A stretch of 64,000 bases of DNA from Brevibacillus formosus (GCF_003013405.1 NZ_PXZL01000012.1:1-64000); one strand, 5' to 3'. Numbered from the stretch's first letter, positions 16,355-25,221 are shown. A program made the numbers and translations. Notes: generated by a model not told the origin, from the sequence alone.

Positions 16355-18481
16355 ATGAAAAATCAAACGATGTCTTCACTGACACCCCAAGATTGGGCAG
16401 GGCTACTACGTGAAAAAGATGGTGAGCTGAACATGGTTGTGAATGAGCTGGCAGATGTCAAATACGCTTTGGACCAATCCACGATCTTGGCAATTACGGA
16501 CCATAAGGGGATTATTTTGCGGGCAAATGAGCAATTTTGCCGCATATCGAAATACGAACGAAGCGAATTGATTGGAAAGGACCATCGTATTCTTAATTCG
16601 GGTTACCATCCGAAAGGCTTTTTTAAAGAAATGTGGTCCTGTATTCGATCTGGCCAGGTCTGGCGGGGGGAAATTCGCAATCGCGCTAAAGATGGCAGCT
16701 ATTATTGGGTCGATACAACCATCGTGCCATTTAAGAATCAAGCGGGCGAAATCTATCAATACCTGTCCATTCGCAGTGATATCACAGCTCGCAAGCAGAT
16801 GGAAGACGAGCTCAAGCGCAGTGAAGAAAAGTATCGCATCATCGCGGAAAACACGTCGGATATCATCAGCATCATCAACCTGGATGGGGATTTTCTCTAT
16901 TTGTCCCCGTCTCACAAGCGTGTATGGGAGCATACCGTTCCTGATGAGGAAATCCATAACCTGTTCGAGTGGATTGTGGAGGATGACCGGGATATTTTTG
17001 CTTATGCGATTCAGCATGCCTTCTCTACGCGTAAAGAGTACATGGTAGAGTGCCGGATTAACACCCAAAGAAACGATGTGATCTGGACAGAAAGCAAAAT
17101 CAATCCGATTATGGATGAAGAAGGAAATGTGACCAAGCTGCTCCTTGTTACCCGTGACGTCACAGACAGAAAACAGTCCGAAGAGACGATTCACCACTTG
17201 GCTTATCACGATGCGTTGACAGACCTGCCGAATCGACGGATGTATGTCCAACAGCTCAGCAAGGAAATGATGCAGGCCAAGCGATTCCAATCGAATCTGG
17301 CTGTGCTGTTTTTGGATTTGGATCGCTTCAAGGATGTGAACGATTCTTTCGGTCATGATGTGGGGGATATGTTGCTGGTTGAAGCAGCAAAGCGTCTACA
17401 GGCATGCCTCAAGCCAGGGGATGTTGTGGCCAGGTTGGGTGGAGACGAATTTACGATTATGCAAAACCAGCTGCAAGATCGCAGCGAAGCGACTGCTTTG
17501 GCAGAGCAGATCATGTATCAGCTACAGCGGCCGTTTGAATTGGATGGTCATGTATTCAACGTGTCGTGCAGCATCGGCATCGCCTTGTACCCGCAGGATG
17601 GGGACAATCCCGAGGATTTGTTAAAAAGAGCCGATACGGCCTTGTATACAGTGAAATCGCGCGGGAAGAATGGCTATGACTTTTTCGATCCGACGATGGA
17701 GGCGAAGTCGCTGGAGCGAATCTTGATGGAAAACGAGATGCGGAAAGCCATTGAACAAGAGCAGTTCCAAATATACTACCAGCCCAAAATCGATATTGCG
17801 ACAAGCGCAATGACAGGCATGGAGGCGCTCGTCAGATGGGTGCATCCAGAGCTGGGCATCATTCCGCCGAATCGCTTTATTCCCATCGCTGAAGAGACAG
17901 GGATGATCCTGGCGCTTGGGGAATGGATTTTGAAACAGGCGTGCAAGCAAAATAAAATCTGGCACGATCAAGGATATACCCTGAAGGTCTCTGTGAATTT
18001 GTCAGCGAGACAGATCTATCAAAAAGATCTGGTCGAGATGATCAAGGATATTCTTCAGGAAACAAATCTGTCTCCTAATTGGCTAGAGCTCGAGATTACG
18101 GAGAGCATTTTTGTCAAAATGGAAGAGGCGACGGCAGTCCTGCAACAGATTCGGGATATCGGCATCCAAATTTCCATTGATGATTTTGGGACAGGCTATA
18201 GCTCATTTAGTTATATTAAAAGCTTGCCAGTCGATACAATCAAAATTGACGCCTCATTTATTCGCGACATTCATCACAACCAAGAGAGTCAAGCGATTGT
18301 AAAAGCGATTGTCACGATCGCGCAAAGTCTCAATATGAATGTCATCGCAGAGGGAATTGAGCTGCACGATCAAGTAGCGGCTTTGAAGGAAAATGGCTGC
18401 GACCACGGTCAAGGTTATTTGTTCAGCAAACCGCTTCCGACAGATGATTTCGATCAGTTATTGCGTCAAGAACAGCAATAA
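16355..18481 (+). CDS. PAS-PAS-GGDEF-EAL cyclic-di-GMP metabolising protein
   Basis: The 708-residue protein has two PAS-type domains (about residues 30-150 and 155-275), a GGDEF domain (GGDEF intact; DLDRFKDVNDSFGHDVGD) at about 285-445 and an EAL domain (MEALVRW, NLSARQ, DDFGTGYSS, EGIE) at about 460-705. Both active sites look complete, so it could make and break c-di-GMP. No membrane span is present, so the PAS domains probably read a cytoplasmic cue. Start ATG at 16355 follows AGGTGAT. It may feed the c-di-GMP riboswitch at 3840, an inference only. Confidence 0.93.
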   Translation: MKNQTMSSLTPQDWAGLLREKDGELNMVVNELADVKYALDQSTILAITDHKGIILRANEQFCRISKYERSELIGKDHRILNSGYHPKGFFKEMWSCIRSGQVWRGEIRNRAKDGSYYWVDTTIVPFKNQAGEIYQYLSIRSDITARKQMEDELKRSEEKYRIIAENTSDIISIINLDGDFLYLSPSHKRVWEHTVPDEEIHNLFEWIVEDDRDIFAYAIQHAFSTRKEYMVECRINTQRNDVIWTESKINPIMDEEGNVTKLLLVTRDVTDRKQSEETIHHLAYHDALTDLPNRRMYVQQLSKEMMQAKRFQSNLAVLFLDLDRFKDVNDSFGHDVGDMLLVEAAKRLQACLKPGDVVARLGGDEFTIMQNQLQDRSEATALAEQIMYQLQRPFELDGHVFNVSCSIGIALYPQDGDNPEDLLKRADTALYTVKSRGKNGYDFFDPTMEAKSLERILMENEMRKAIEQEQFQIYYQPKIDIATSAMTGMEALVRWVHPELGIIPPNRFIPIAEETGMILALGEWILKQACKQNKIWHDQGYTLKVSVNLSARQIYQKDLVEMIKDILQETNLSPNWLELEITESIFVKMEEATAVLQQIRDIGIQISIDDFGTGYSSFSYIKSLPVDTIKIDASFIRDIHHNQESQAIVKAIVTIAQSLNMNVIAEGIELHDQVAALKENGCDHGQGYLFSKPLPTDDFDQLLRQEQQ

Positions 18482-18495
18482 TATGCCAGGAAGCA

Positions 18496-18528
18496 AAGCC
18501 GGGTGAGAGCATCCGGCTGTTTCTTTTG
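18496..18528 (+). terminator. Intrinsic terminator of the GGDEF-EAL gene
   Basis: AGCCGG pairs with CCGGCT and is followed by a T-rich run, 15 bases after the stop. Confidence 0.7.
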
Positions 18529-18593
18529 TGTGGTACTATAGGAGGCGGACAAAAACATAAGTGCAAGTGTGCAGCTAGAAAGGGAGGCCCCTC

Positions 18594-19499
18594 GTGGGAA
18601 AGTTTTCGGGTAAGACTGTAGTCGCTGTTGCAAGTCTGGTGTTGATGTGGGGATTAAGCTGGTCGATCTACAAAATGTCGCTCGCCTATACTCCACCGAT
18701 TTTATTCGCAGGAATGCGTTCGCTGATTGGCGGACTTCTCCTTGCTTTATTTATTTTACCGAAATGGAAAAAGATCAACTGGCGTGAAAACTGGTTGCGC
18801 TATTGTATATCTGCCTTTCTGAATACATTGTGCTTTTACGGCATTCAGACGGTTGGACTCGTGTATTTGCCAGGTGGATTATTCTCTGTGTTGGTGTATT
18901 TCCAGCCAATCTTGATTGGACTCTTTGCCTGGTTGTGGCTGGGTGAGAGCATGACAGTGCTCAAAATCATTGGGCTGATCATGGGATTCCTCGGGATACT
19001 TGCGGTCAGTGCAGATGGTCTGACTGGACAGGTTTCCATCGCGGGCGTCATTTTAGGCTTGTTGACGGCTCTGTCGTGGGCGATGGGTGTGATCTATGTG
19101 AAAAAAGTCAGTGCCAAGGTTGATTCGCTGTGGATGGTTGCCATGCAATGCATCATCGGTGGCGCGGCCTTAACTCTTTTGGGGACAGGCGTAGAAAGCT
19201 GGTCCGACATTGTCTGGAATGTACCTTATTTGATCGGTCTCAGCTATGGAGCTACATTTGGCGTGCCGATTGCCATTGTCATTTACTTTGGGCTTGTGAA
19301 TGCAGGCGAAGCGAGCAAGGTGGCAGCTTTTACGTTTCTCGTGCCGCTCATCGCAGTCGTCACTGGCACTATTTTCATGGACGAGCCGGTTACCTATTCG
19401 CTTATCGCCGGTCTGGTATTGATCGTGTGCAGTATTTACTTGGTGAACTATCAGAAAAAGATACGACAGCCTGTAATTGCCAATCATCTCAATCGTTGA
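18594..19499 (+). CDS. EamA/DMT-family membrane transporter
   Basis: The 301-residue protein has about ten transmembrane helices in two EamA repeats, with the typical SWSIYK...YTPPILFAGMRSLIGGLLL start and second-repeat PLIAVVTGTIFMDEPVTYSLIAGLVLIVCSIYLVN. It probably exports amino acids, a purine or another metabolite; no substrate can be read. The start is GTG after AAAGGGAGG. It stands alone and converges on nadD. Confidence 0.9.
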   Translation: MGKFSGKTVVAVASLVLMWGLSWSIYKMSLAYTPPILFAGMRSLIGGLLLALFILPKWKKINWRENWLRYCISAFLNTLCFYGIQTVGLVYLPGGLFSVLVYFQPILIGLFAWLWLGESMTVLKIIGLIMGFLGILAVSADGLTGQVSIAGVILGLLTALSWAMGVIYVKKVSAKVDSLWMVAMQCIIGGAALTLLGTGVESWSDIVWNVPYLIGLSYGATFGVPIAIVIYFGLVNAGEASKVAAFTFLVPLIAVVTGTIFMDEPVTYSLIAGLVLIVCSIYLVNYQKKIRQPVIANHLNR

Positions 19500-19512
19500 T
19501 GGAGACGACAAA

Positions 19513-19548
19513 GAAAACAGCCGACACTTCACAGGTTCGGCTGTTTTT
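19513..19548. terminator. Bidirectional terminator between DMT transporter and nadD
   Basis: GAAAACAGCCGA pairs with TTCGGCTGTTTTT, with T-runs on both strands. Confidence 0.85.
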
Positions 19549-19558
19549 CTTATGGAGA

Positions 19559-20197
19559 TTATACGTAAGGCTCTTTGTAGATTCCTTTTTCATAAATGTA
19601 CTGAAGGCAAGCATCCGGCAACAGGAAGCTTGGATCGCCGCCTTTGCGGATTTCGTCTCGGATGTAGGTAGAGCTGATTCCCATGTTGATGCCCTTGCTC
19701 ATAATGAGAAAATGCTCATCATGATTGCGCAGCAGCGCGTCCTCTGCGATCAGGTCAGCTGTCGGATAGCCTTCGCGCGACATCACGATGAAGTTGAACC
19801 CTGCGACCAGCTTTTCAGCGTTGCCCCAGTTCGACAGTCCCTCTAATAAATCCGATCCCATGATGAAAAAGAGCTCATCGTTCGGGTACTTCCTTTTCAT
19901 GTGCATCATCGTATCGTACGTATAGGTTTCACCTGGCAAGGCATCCATCTCGACTGTAGAAATCTCGAAAAGAGGCTCGCCATATTGGTTTGTTTTGTGT
20001 GTGCTGCCAGCCAAAGCCAGTTTGAGCATGTGCAAGCGATGGACGTCCTCTGTCTGCAATTTTTTGTCATGACGCTTCGAAGAGCATGGTACGAAAATGA
20101 CTTTGTCCAGCCGTCTCCGGTGAGCGACAGTCGCTGCCGTGAACAAATGGCTGTACGTGATGGGATCAAAGCTGCTGCCATAAATGCCGATTCGCAT
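19559..20197 (-). CDS. nadD: Nicotinate/nicotinamide-nucleotide adenylyltransferase (NadD-like)
   Basis: The 212-residue protein has the nucleotidyltransferase start MRIGIYGSSFDPITYSHLFTAATV, in which the family's HxGH-type motif reads TYSHLF with one histidine replaced. FIMGSDLLEGLSNW and the C-terminal GISSTYIRDEIRKG (the ISSTxIR motif) are clear. It would join NMN or NaMN to AMP to make NAD or its deamido form. GGAGG precedes ATG at 20197. It is third in the operon nrtR-pncA-nadD, so it is probably the salvage paralogue rather than the housekeeping NadD near yqeK. Confidence 0.85.
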   Translation of the reverse strand: MRIGIYGSSFDPITYSHLFTAATVAHRRRLDKVIFVPCSSKRHDKKLQTEDVHRLHMLKLALAGSTHKTNQYGEPLFEISTVEMDALPGETYTYDTMMHMKRKYPNDELFFIMGSDLLEGLSNWGNAEKLVAGFNFIVMSREGYPTADLIAEDALLRNHDEHFLIMSKGINMGISSTYIRDEIRKGGDPSFLLPDACLQYIYEKGIYKEPYV

Positions 20198-20226
20198 AAA
20201 AATTGCCTCCAATCGTCATGAGCCTG

Positions 20227-20772
20227 TTATTTTTTTCGAACAGTCATGCCTAGCTGGTTTTGAAAATGACCGAGAGCCCACTTGTGACCTTCGGGAAGAA
20301 AGCTCGCTACGGCATCCTCGTGGATGACGACAGAAAAGCCGTTATAGAAGCCTTCAATCGCTGTATGCAGCACACAAATGTCAGTGCAGACACCTACTAG
20401 ATGAATCTCAGTAATACCTCTCGTGCGCAACAATAGGGCAAGGTCGGTGCCTTGGAAAGCGCTGTAGCGCGTCTTATCCATCCAGTGAATCGTATCTTCG
20501 AATTCCTCGTAAATGTCCTGAATGCTGCCATACAAATTCCGGCCAGCCGTACCGATAATGTTGTGCGGAGGATAGAGTCCAGTCTCAGGGTGGTACGGGT
20601 CCTGCTCTCGATGAGCGTCGACTGCCATGACGACAAAGTCGCCTTCTGCGAGGAAGTCGCGGATCAGCTCTCCAATGCGTCCTTCAATAGCCTGACCAGG
20701 CTCTCCACAAGTCAATGCACCATCTGTCGCGACAAAATCATTCGTGTAGTCGATCACAATCAAAGCTTTCAT
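20227..20772 (-). CDS. pncA: Nicotinamidase-type isochorismatase-fold hydrolase
   Basis: The 181-residue protein starts MKALIVIDYTNDFVATDGAL, placing the catalytic Asp at residue 8. The catalytic lysine lies in WMDKTRYSAFQGTDL and the nucleophile cysteine in LVGVCTDICVLHTA, with the cis-peptide site just before it. This is the isochorismatase/nicotinamidase triad Asp-Lys-Cys. Its place between nrtR and nadD supports nicotinamide deamidation to nicotinate in NAD salvage. Confidence 0.85.
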   Translation of the reverse strand: MKALIVIDYTNDFVATDGALTCGEPGQAIEGRIGELIRDFLAEGDFVVMAVDAHREQDPYHPETGLYPPHNIIGTAGRNLYGSIQDIYEEFEDTIHWMDKTRYSAFQGTDLALLLRTRGITEIHLVGVCTDICVLHTAIEGFYNGFSVVIHEDAVASFLPEGHKWALGHFQNQLGMTVRKK

Positions 20773-20800
20773 GGAAAAAACCTCCTGAATGTGGACTTTT

Positions 20801-21589
20801 TCAGTAAATCATGGCAATTGGGGTAAAACCTGTAAAGCGATAGAGCTTGGCTGGCGAATTCGAAAACTCGGTCGAGTAGACAGGCTGTCCGTCAGCCGAG
20901 AGAACTGGCTCGAGAAGTCCTTGCCGTCTGGTTGTCGCAAGCAGGCGCCGCTCAAAATTGCCGCGATCCTTTGCTGAAAAGGATGGAACGACGGTCTCGA
21001 TCACTTGCAGCAGTTCACTCAAGGTAAACTCATCTGGCAAAAATGCTTTGGCGATAGTCGTTTGCAGCATCTGCTCACGAACGCGCTGTAAGGCGTCAGT
21101 CAAAATTTCACGATGATCAAAAGCAAGGTTGAGGGCAAAAGCTTCCTCGATCGGAAACAGCTGCGCGTCTGATGCATCGTCGTTTGCCTGTGCGTGCTTC
21201 AATAAATCTTCATGAACGAGGGAGACATAGGCAACACTCGGGATCCAACCACGAGGGTCTCTTCCCGGTTTGTAGTACGTCTTCAGCTGCTCGATGTGTA
21301 CATCGCGGTCAATATTCGTCTCTTCTTTCAACTCACGATAGGCACATTCGTCCAGTGTCTCCGATTCATGGGAAAAACCGCCAGGCAAGGCCCATTGCTC
21401 TCCAAATGTATCGCTTTTTCGCTTGATCAGAAGAACGGCCAATTGCTTGAGTGGCAGCGATTTGGTTTTCGTTTGGCGCGGGATGGAAAGGATCGTAAAG
21501 AGGCAAATATCTGTAGGAAGTCCATCCGGCGAGCGGTACTTTTTCGTCCGAAAGTGGATGCGTTTGGCTCGAAGGCGAGACGTACTCAC
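20801..21589 (-). CDS. nrtR: NrtR-type Nudix transcriptional regulator of NAD metabolism
   Basis: The 262-residue protein has an N-terminal Nudix domain (GGFSHESETLDECAYRELKEET matches the Nudix box only in part, as in ADP-ribose-binding NrtR repressors). It ends in a winged helix of about 90 residues (FTLSELLQVIETVVP...KDRGNFERRLL). NrtR repressors bind ADP-ribose and control NAD genes, which fits the downstream pncA and nadD. The start is GTG after AAAGGATG. An excellent promoter lies upstream at 21633-21661. Confidence 0.85.
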   Translation of the reverse strand: MSTSRLRAKRIHFRTKKYRSPDGLPTDICLFTILSIPRQTKTKSLPLKQLAVLLIKRKSDTFGEQWALPGGFSHESETLDECAYRELKEETNIDRDVHIEQLKTYYKPGRDPRGWIPSVAYVSLVHEDLLKHAQANDDASDAQLFPIEEAFALNLAFDHREILTDALQRVREQMLQTTIAKAFLPDEFTLSELLQVIETVVPSFSAKDRGNFERRLLATTRRQGLLEPVLSADGQPVYSTEFSNSPAKLYRFTGFTPIAMIY

Positions 21590-21632
21590 AAGATCATCCT
21601 TTCCGTTTGCTCGAATCTGTTATCATGCTTTT

Positions 21633-21661
21633 ATATTATGATATCGTTTTAACAATGTCAA
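21633..21661 (-). promoter_or_regulatory. Promoter of the nrtR-pncA-nadD operon
   Basis: On the minus strand TTGACA (21661-21656), a 17-base spacer and TAATAT (21638-21633). The surrounding AT-rich imperfect inverted repeat (TAATATTGACA with TATCATAATATA) may be the NrtR site. Confidence 0.75.
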
Positions 21662-21683
21662 TATTACAATGTAAAAATTTATG

Positions 21684-21713
21684 AAAAAAGACGTCTGTGA
21701 ATGTCAGACGTCT
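21684..21713 (-). terminator. Intrinsic terminator of the yceI-like gene
   Basis: GACGTCTG pairs with CAGACGTC around seven bases and is followed on the minus strand by six Ts. Confidence 0.85.
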
Positions 21714-21742
21714 CTCGAAGTGGTTCCTGCGAAAAGAAATGA

Positions 21743-22429
21743 TTAAACAGCATCCAGCGCGAGTCGCAATGTAATGGTAATGTTTTCTTCCGTTTTGGCC
21801 ACGATCGTATGAGGGCTAGTCAAACCGAAGTCACCAAACGTTACGACAGACGTTCCTTCCAACTGTAGCTTGCCTTGGGAATAAATCGCGTCAGCATTAA
21901 TTTTTACGTCTTTGGCAATTCCTCTTACAGTCAGGACGCCATTGATGGTGAACGATGCCTTTTGTCCTTCTGTCCATGTGGATGGCCAGTTCTCAAAGGA
22001 TTTCGCTTCGAAGGTAGCAGCTGGATGGACGGCCGTATCGAAGTAATCAGGAGATTTGATATGGGTGTCGCGCTTTTTATTACCGGAGTTCAGCTTATTC
22101 AAGTCAGCGGAAGCTGTTGCTTTCATTTGGTCGGGTGCAGTGAGGTTCACATCCCAACTGCCAGTAATGCCATCCATTTCAAAGTTTACCGTTTCTTTCG
22201 ACGTAGTGACGGAGAAATAGACTTTGGACTGGTCATTGATCGTCCATTTTTTATTCAGTTGATCTGCTGTCAAAGGCGTTGAGGAAGCGGTAGATGAGGC
22301 TGTGGTTGCCGCAGCTGCAGGCTGGATCTCCACATGGTTTCCCACAAAATAGTCATAAAGCATGTAGCCTCCGATACCAACCACGAGCGTGGCAACTGAG
22401 GCAGTCAGGATAACCGAATTCTTTTTCAT
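21743..22429 (-). CDS. YceI-family lipid-binding-type protein with N-terminal membrane anchor
   Basis: The 228-residue protein has an N-terminal hydrophobic segment at residues 6-28 (uncleaved anchor or signal), a Thr/Ser/Ala-rich linker, and a YceI barrel: KWTINDQSKVYFSVTTSKETVNFEMDGITGSWDVNL, FDTAVHPAATFEAKSF, and LTVRGIAKDVKI. YceI proteins bind isoprenoid-like molecules. It is divergent from a two-component system, and tandem 11-bp repeats at 22508-22551 upstream of this gene suggest it is that system's target. Confidence 0.87.
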   Translation of the reverse strand: MKKNSVILTASVATLVVGIGGYMLYDYFVGNHVEIQPAAAATTASSTASSTPLTADQLNKKWTINDQSKVYFSVTTSKETVNFEMDGITGSWDVNLTAPDQMKATASADLNKLNSGNKKRDTHIKSPDYFDTAVHPAATFEAKSFENWPSTWTEGQKASFTINGVLTVRGIAKDVKINADAIYSQGKLQLEGTSVVTFGDFGLTSPHTIVAKTEENITITLRLALDAV

Positions 22430-22507
22430 TATTGGATAACCTCCATGTTTTTGAAGTGTTCAGACTTGAGTCGTATGTATTTGGCCTTGCTGGGATCATT
22501 ATGAGAG

Positions 22508-22551
22508 AGGAAGCTGAGCGGGTCTTGAAAGCTGGCTGAAAGTTTGTTGAA
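22508..22551 (-). promoter_or_regulatory. Tandem 11-bp repeats upstream of the yceI-like gene
   Basis: On the minus strand four units follow each other without gap: TTCAACAAACT, TTCAGCCAGCT, TTCAAGACCCG, CTCAGCTTCCT. The shared [TC]TCA start every 11 bases is the spacing used by OmpR/PhoB-type response regulators. Confidence 0.6.
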
Positions 22552-22627
22552 TATGCATTGGGAAGAGAGTTATCAACGTATTTTGCGTATGATTTACATT
22601 TTTTGGGTAATTATTCTGTAAATAGCT

Positions 22628-22671
22628 TTCAGCTCGCACTCAGGGTCTATTCAGCTAATTTTCAGCTACGC
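22628..22671 (+). promoter_or_regulatory. Tandem 11-bp repeats upstream of the two-component operon
   Basis: Four contiguous units: TTCAGCTCGCA, CTCAGGGTCTA, TTCAGCTAATT, TTCAGCTACGC. Three share TTCAGCT. They end 39 bases before the response-regulator start, consistent with autoregulation by an OmpR-type regulator. Confidence 0.7.
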
Positions 22672-22709
22672 TTGGACTGATCAGGTAAAATGGAGGTGAG
22701 GTGAAAGAA

Positions 22710-23393
22710 ATGAGCCAAAACAAAGGCATTAAAATATTGCTTGTCGATGATGAGCCAACCATCCTGCAATTTTTGGAGATGGGTCTTGAGAATGAAGGCT
22801 TCCAAGTATTGACGGCACAAGATGGGATGACCGCCGTGACCATGGTGAAGGAGCATCAGCCGCATGTCGTCATTCTCGATGTGATGATGCCTGGCATGGA
22901 TGGCTTCGAGGTATGCCGGATGCTGAAAAAGATACAGAATGTAGCGACGATCATGCTGACAGCCCGCGAAGATGTCGAGGATCGGGTAAAAGGGCTGACG
23001 CTCGGTGCCGATGATTATATGATCAAGCCGTTTAGCTTTGAAGAGCTGCTTGCCCGTATCCATGCGCGCATTCGTAATCATTACCCACATCTGCTCTCCA
23101 AGGTGCACCTCGGCCCATTCCAGATCGATGACAGGCGAAAGGAAATTACCTACGAGGATACGCTTCTGGAGCTATCGCCAACGGAATACTCTTTGCTGAA
23201 ATATTTGGTGACGAATCACGGCTTGGTGCTGAGTAAACCAATGATTTTGGATAACGTCTGGGGCTATGATTTCGGTGGGGAGGAGAATATTGTCGAGGTG
23301 TACATTCGCTCCCTGCGAGATAAACTGAACGATCGTCAGCATCGGATCATCCGCACATTGCGCGGTGCGGGCTATCGGGTTGATTTTGTATGA
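22710..23393 (+). CDS. OmpR-family response regulator
   Basis: The 227-residue regulator has a receiver domain with LLVDDEPTI, the phosphoacceptor aspartate in VVILDVMMPGMDG, the switch Thr in MLTARE and the lysine in MIKPFSFEEL. Its C-terminal winged helix is of OmpR/PhoB type (LSPTEYSLLKYLVTNHGLVLSK, VEVYIRSLRDKL, IRTLRGAGYR). ATG at 22710 follows GGAGGTGAG; a GTG three codons earlier is too close to that site. It overlaps the kinase gene by four bases. Confidence 0.95.
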   Translation: MSQNKGIKILLVDDEPTILQFLEMGLENEGFQVLTAQDGMTAVTMVKEHQPHVVILDVMMPGMDGFEVCRMLKKIQNVATIMLTAREDVEDRVKGLTLGADDYMIKPFSFEELLARIHARIRNHYPHLLSKVHLGPFQIDDRRKEITYEDTLLELSPTEYSLLKYLVTNHGLVLSKPMILDNVWGYDFGGEENIVEVYIRSLRDKLNDRQHRIIRTLRGAGYRVDFV

Positions 23394-24886
23394 AAATGAA
23401 TCGAAACAATCAATGGGCCGCCTTCCTAGAACCGAACTCTTTGCGTTATCAGCTGTTGTCTCGTTCGTTATTTATCTTATCCGGGTTGCTGCTTCTAATT
23501 GGCATGATTCAATACTTATTAATGGAGCAGTTCTTGTATCGAAGTAAAGCAGAAAGCTTGTTAAATCTGGCTGTAACAGTTCCTTTTCAGGTATTAGAGG
23601 ACACGGAGACGCTCCCGAAAAACGATCAGTATGTCAGCGCGTTGCTTTCCTTGCGTACTCCCGATATCAAGTATGCCTTTATTGACAACGACGCCAACGT
23701 GACGGAGCTGTTTGCGAATCCGAGCGAAGGATATTCCCCGCGCTTTCCTGAGAGTCTATACCGCGAGATCTTGGCTAGTGGCGTATGTTCTTTTAAATAC
23801 AAAATTTTGGAAGGCAGTACGGGTACGGATTATTTGGTCGTACTGGCACCAATCCTTTCCCCTGATCAGCTGCAAGGAATTGTACAGCTGAGCACACCTG
23901 TCGGCTCGATGCGTGAAGTGCTGCTTCCACAGTTGATCATTTTCTTCTCAGCATCTGCACTCGCCTTGCTTATCGGTTTGTTAACGTATGTGCCTGTGCT
24001 CCGCCGTACGCTGAACCCACTTTCGCGTATTGAAGTTACAGTTGAGCGGATTAATGCGGGTAATTTGGATGAGCGTCTGCCGATGGATCAAGGACAAATG
24101 GAGATAGATCAATTATCGGCGGTCTTCAACGGAATGCTGGAGCGGCTGGAAACCTCCTTTAAAACTGAGCAGGAAGCAGGGGAGCGGATGAGGCGCTTTG
24201 TAGCGGACGCTTCGCACGAATTGCGAACACCGCTGACATCCATCCATGGTTTTTTGGAGGTGCTGTTGCGCGGTGCGGCGGCAAATCCCGAACATTTGCA
24301 AAAAGCATTGAAAAGCATGCATGGCGAGACAGAGCGGCTGAACAAACTGGTCAATGATTTACTGTACCTGGCTCGGATGGATCGGGAACCGGCTTTCCTT
24401 TTGCAAGAAGGGCAGTTGGACGCGGTCGTGCACAGTATGGAATCACAGCTCATGGTCCTGGCGGGTGACCGAAACGTTCATTTCCGCGTAGAACCGAATG
24501 TTACGGTTGCTTTCGACTGTGACGGAATGAAGCAAGTTATTCTCAATCTGTTTCAAAATGCGGTGCAGCATACTGACCCTGTGAACGGTGAGATCGAGCT
24601 TACATTGAGCAAGATTGCCAATGGGATCGAACTGGCGATCAGAGATAATGGGGCCGGAATCGCACCGGAGCATGTCCCGCATGTATTCGACCGTTTCTAC
24701 CGGATTGAATCCTCACGCGCACGGAAAAGCGGAGGTGCTGGACTGGGACTGTCGATCACCCAATCCATCGTAGAAAATCATCGGGGAAAAATTGACGTAC
24801 AAAGCAGCTTGGGAACAGGGACGGTGTTTCGCGTCTGGTTGCCTACCGGTTTGAAAGAGGTCCAGAAGGCAGAAGTTGTTGGTTGA
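23390..24886 (+). CDS. Sensor histidine kinase
   Basis: The 498-residue kinase has a transmembrane helix at about 26-46, an extracytoplasmic domain of about 140 residues, a second helix at about 185-205, a HAMP linker, the phosphoacceptor box DASHELRTPLTSIHG, and ATPase boxes NLFQNAVQHT, DNGAGI and GLGLSI. It pairs with the overlapping response regulator. The -35 hexamer of the alaRT T-box promoter overlaps its last codon. Confidence 0.95.
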   Translation: MKMNRNNQWAAFLEPNSLRYQLLSRSLFILSGLLLLIGMIQYLLMEQFLYRSKAESLLNLAVTVPFQVLEDTETLPKNDQYVSALLSLRTPDIKYAFIDNDANVTELFANPSEGYSPRFPESLYREILASGVCSFKYKILEGSTGTDYLVVLAPILSPDQLQGIVQLSTPVGSMREVLLPQLIIFFSASALALLIGLLTYVPVLRRTLNPLSRIEVTVERINAGNLDERLPMDQGQMEIDQLSAVFNGMLERLETSFKTEQEAGERMRRFVADASHELRTPLTSIHGFLEVLLRGAAANPEHLQKALKSMHGETERLNKLVNDLLYLARMDREPAFLLQEGQLDAVVHSMESQLMVLAGDRNVHFRVEPNVTVAFDCDGMKQVILNLFQNAVQHTDPVNGEIELTLSKIANGIELAIRDNGAGIAPEHVPHVFDRFYRIESSRARKSGGAGLGLSITQSIVENHRGKIDVQSSLGTGTVFRVWLPTGLKEVQKAEVVG

Positions 24887-24912
24887 CAATGAGAGAAAAC
24901 GTCATTTATAAT
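24883..24912 (+). promoter_or_regulatory. Consensus promoter of the alaRT T-box transcript
   Basis: TTGACA (24883-24888), an 18-base spacer and TATAAT (24907-24912), both perfect hexamers. It overlaps the stop codon of the kinase gene. Confidence 0.85.
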
Positions 24913-24944
24913 CTGAGACATTCAATAAAACAAACAACACAGCC

Positions 24945-25221
24945 GTGAAAAGGAAAGTAAAAAAGGGATTTTGACGTCCAGAGAGTTGCCTGTTAGCTGA
25001 GAGGGCAGCCGCGAACTCTTTTTGAAAGCCACCTTGGAGCTCTGCTTTTGAAAATACCAAGTAGAAAGCAGCGGATGGCCCACGTTATGGGGCGCATGTC
25101 TTTGTAGACAGCACGAGTTTGCCTTTTGTGAGAGAGGCAAAAAAGCTGAGTGGTACCGCGATACCTTCGCCTCAGCAACCGGATTCATGGAAATCATGAG
25201 TCTGGTTGCTGGGGCTTTTTG
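24945..25221 (+). ncRNA. T-box leader, alanine specifier
   Basis: The T-box core GAGTGGTACCGCG lies at 25148-25160, and the 3' terminator pairs CAGCAACC with GGTTGCTG before a T-run (25173-25220). In stem I, GAAA is followed by GCC at 25028-25030 and then ACCTTGGAG, matching the usual layout of specifier followed by ACC and a GAG. GCC is an alanine codon, so uncharged tRNA-Ala should promote read-through into the aminotransferase operon. Confidence 0.9.
25172..25221 (+). terminator. T-box terminator
   Basis: A long stem made from CAGCAACC...ATTCATG and CATGAGT...GGTTGCTG precedes GGGGCTTTTT. The competing antiterminator uses the T-box GGTACC region. Confidence 0.85.

Noticed and set aside
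16406..17356. 316-codon minus-strand frame opposite the PAS-GGDEF gene
   Set aside because: It is fully antisense to well-recognised domains and has no start signal.
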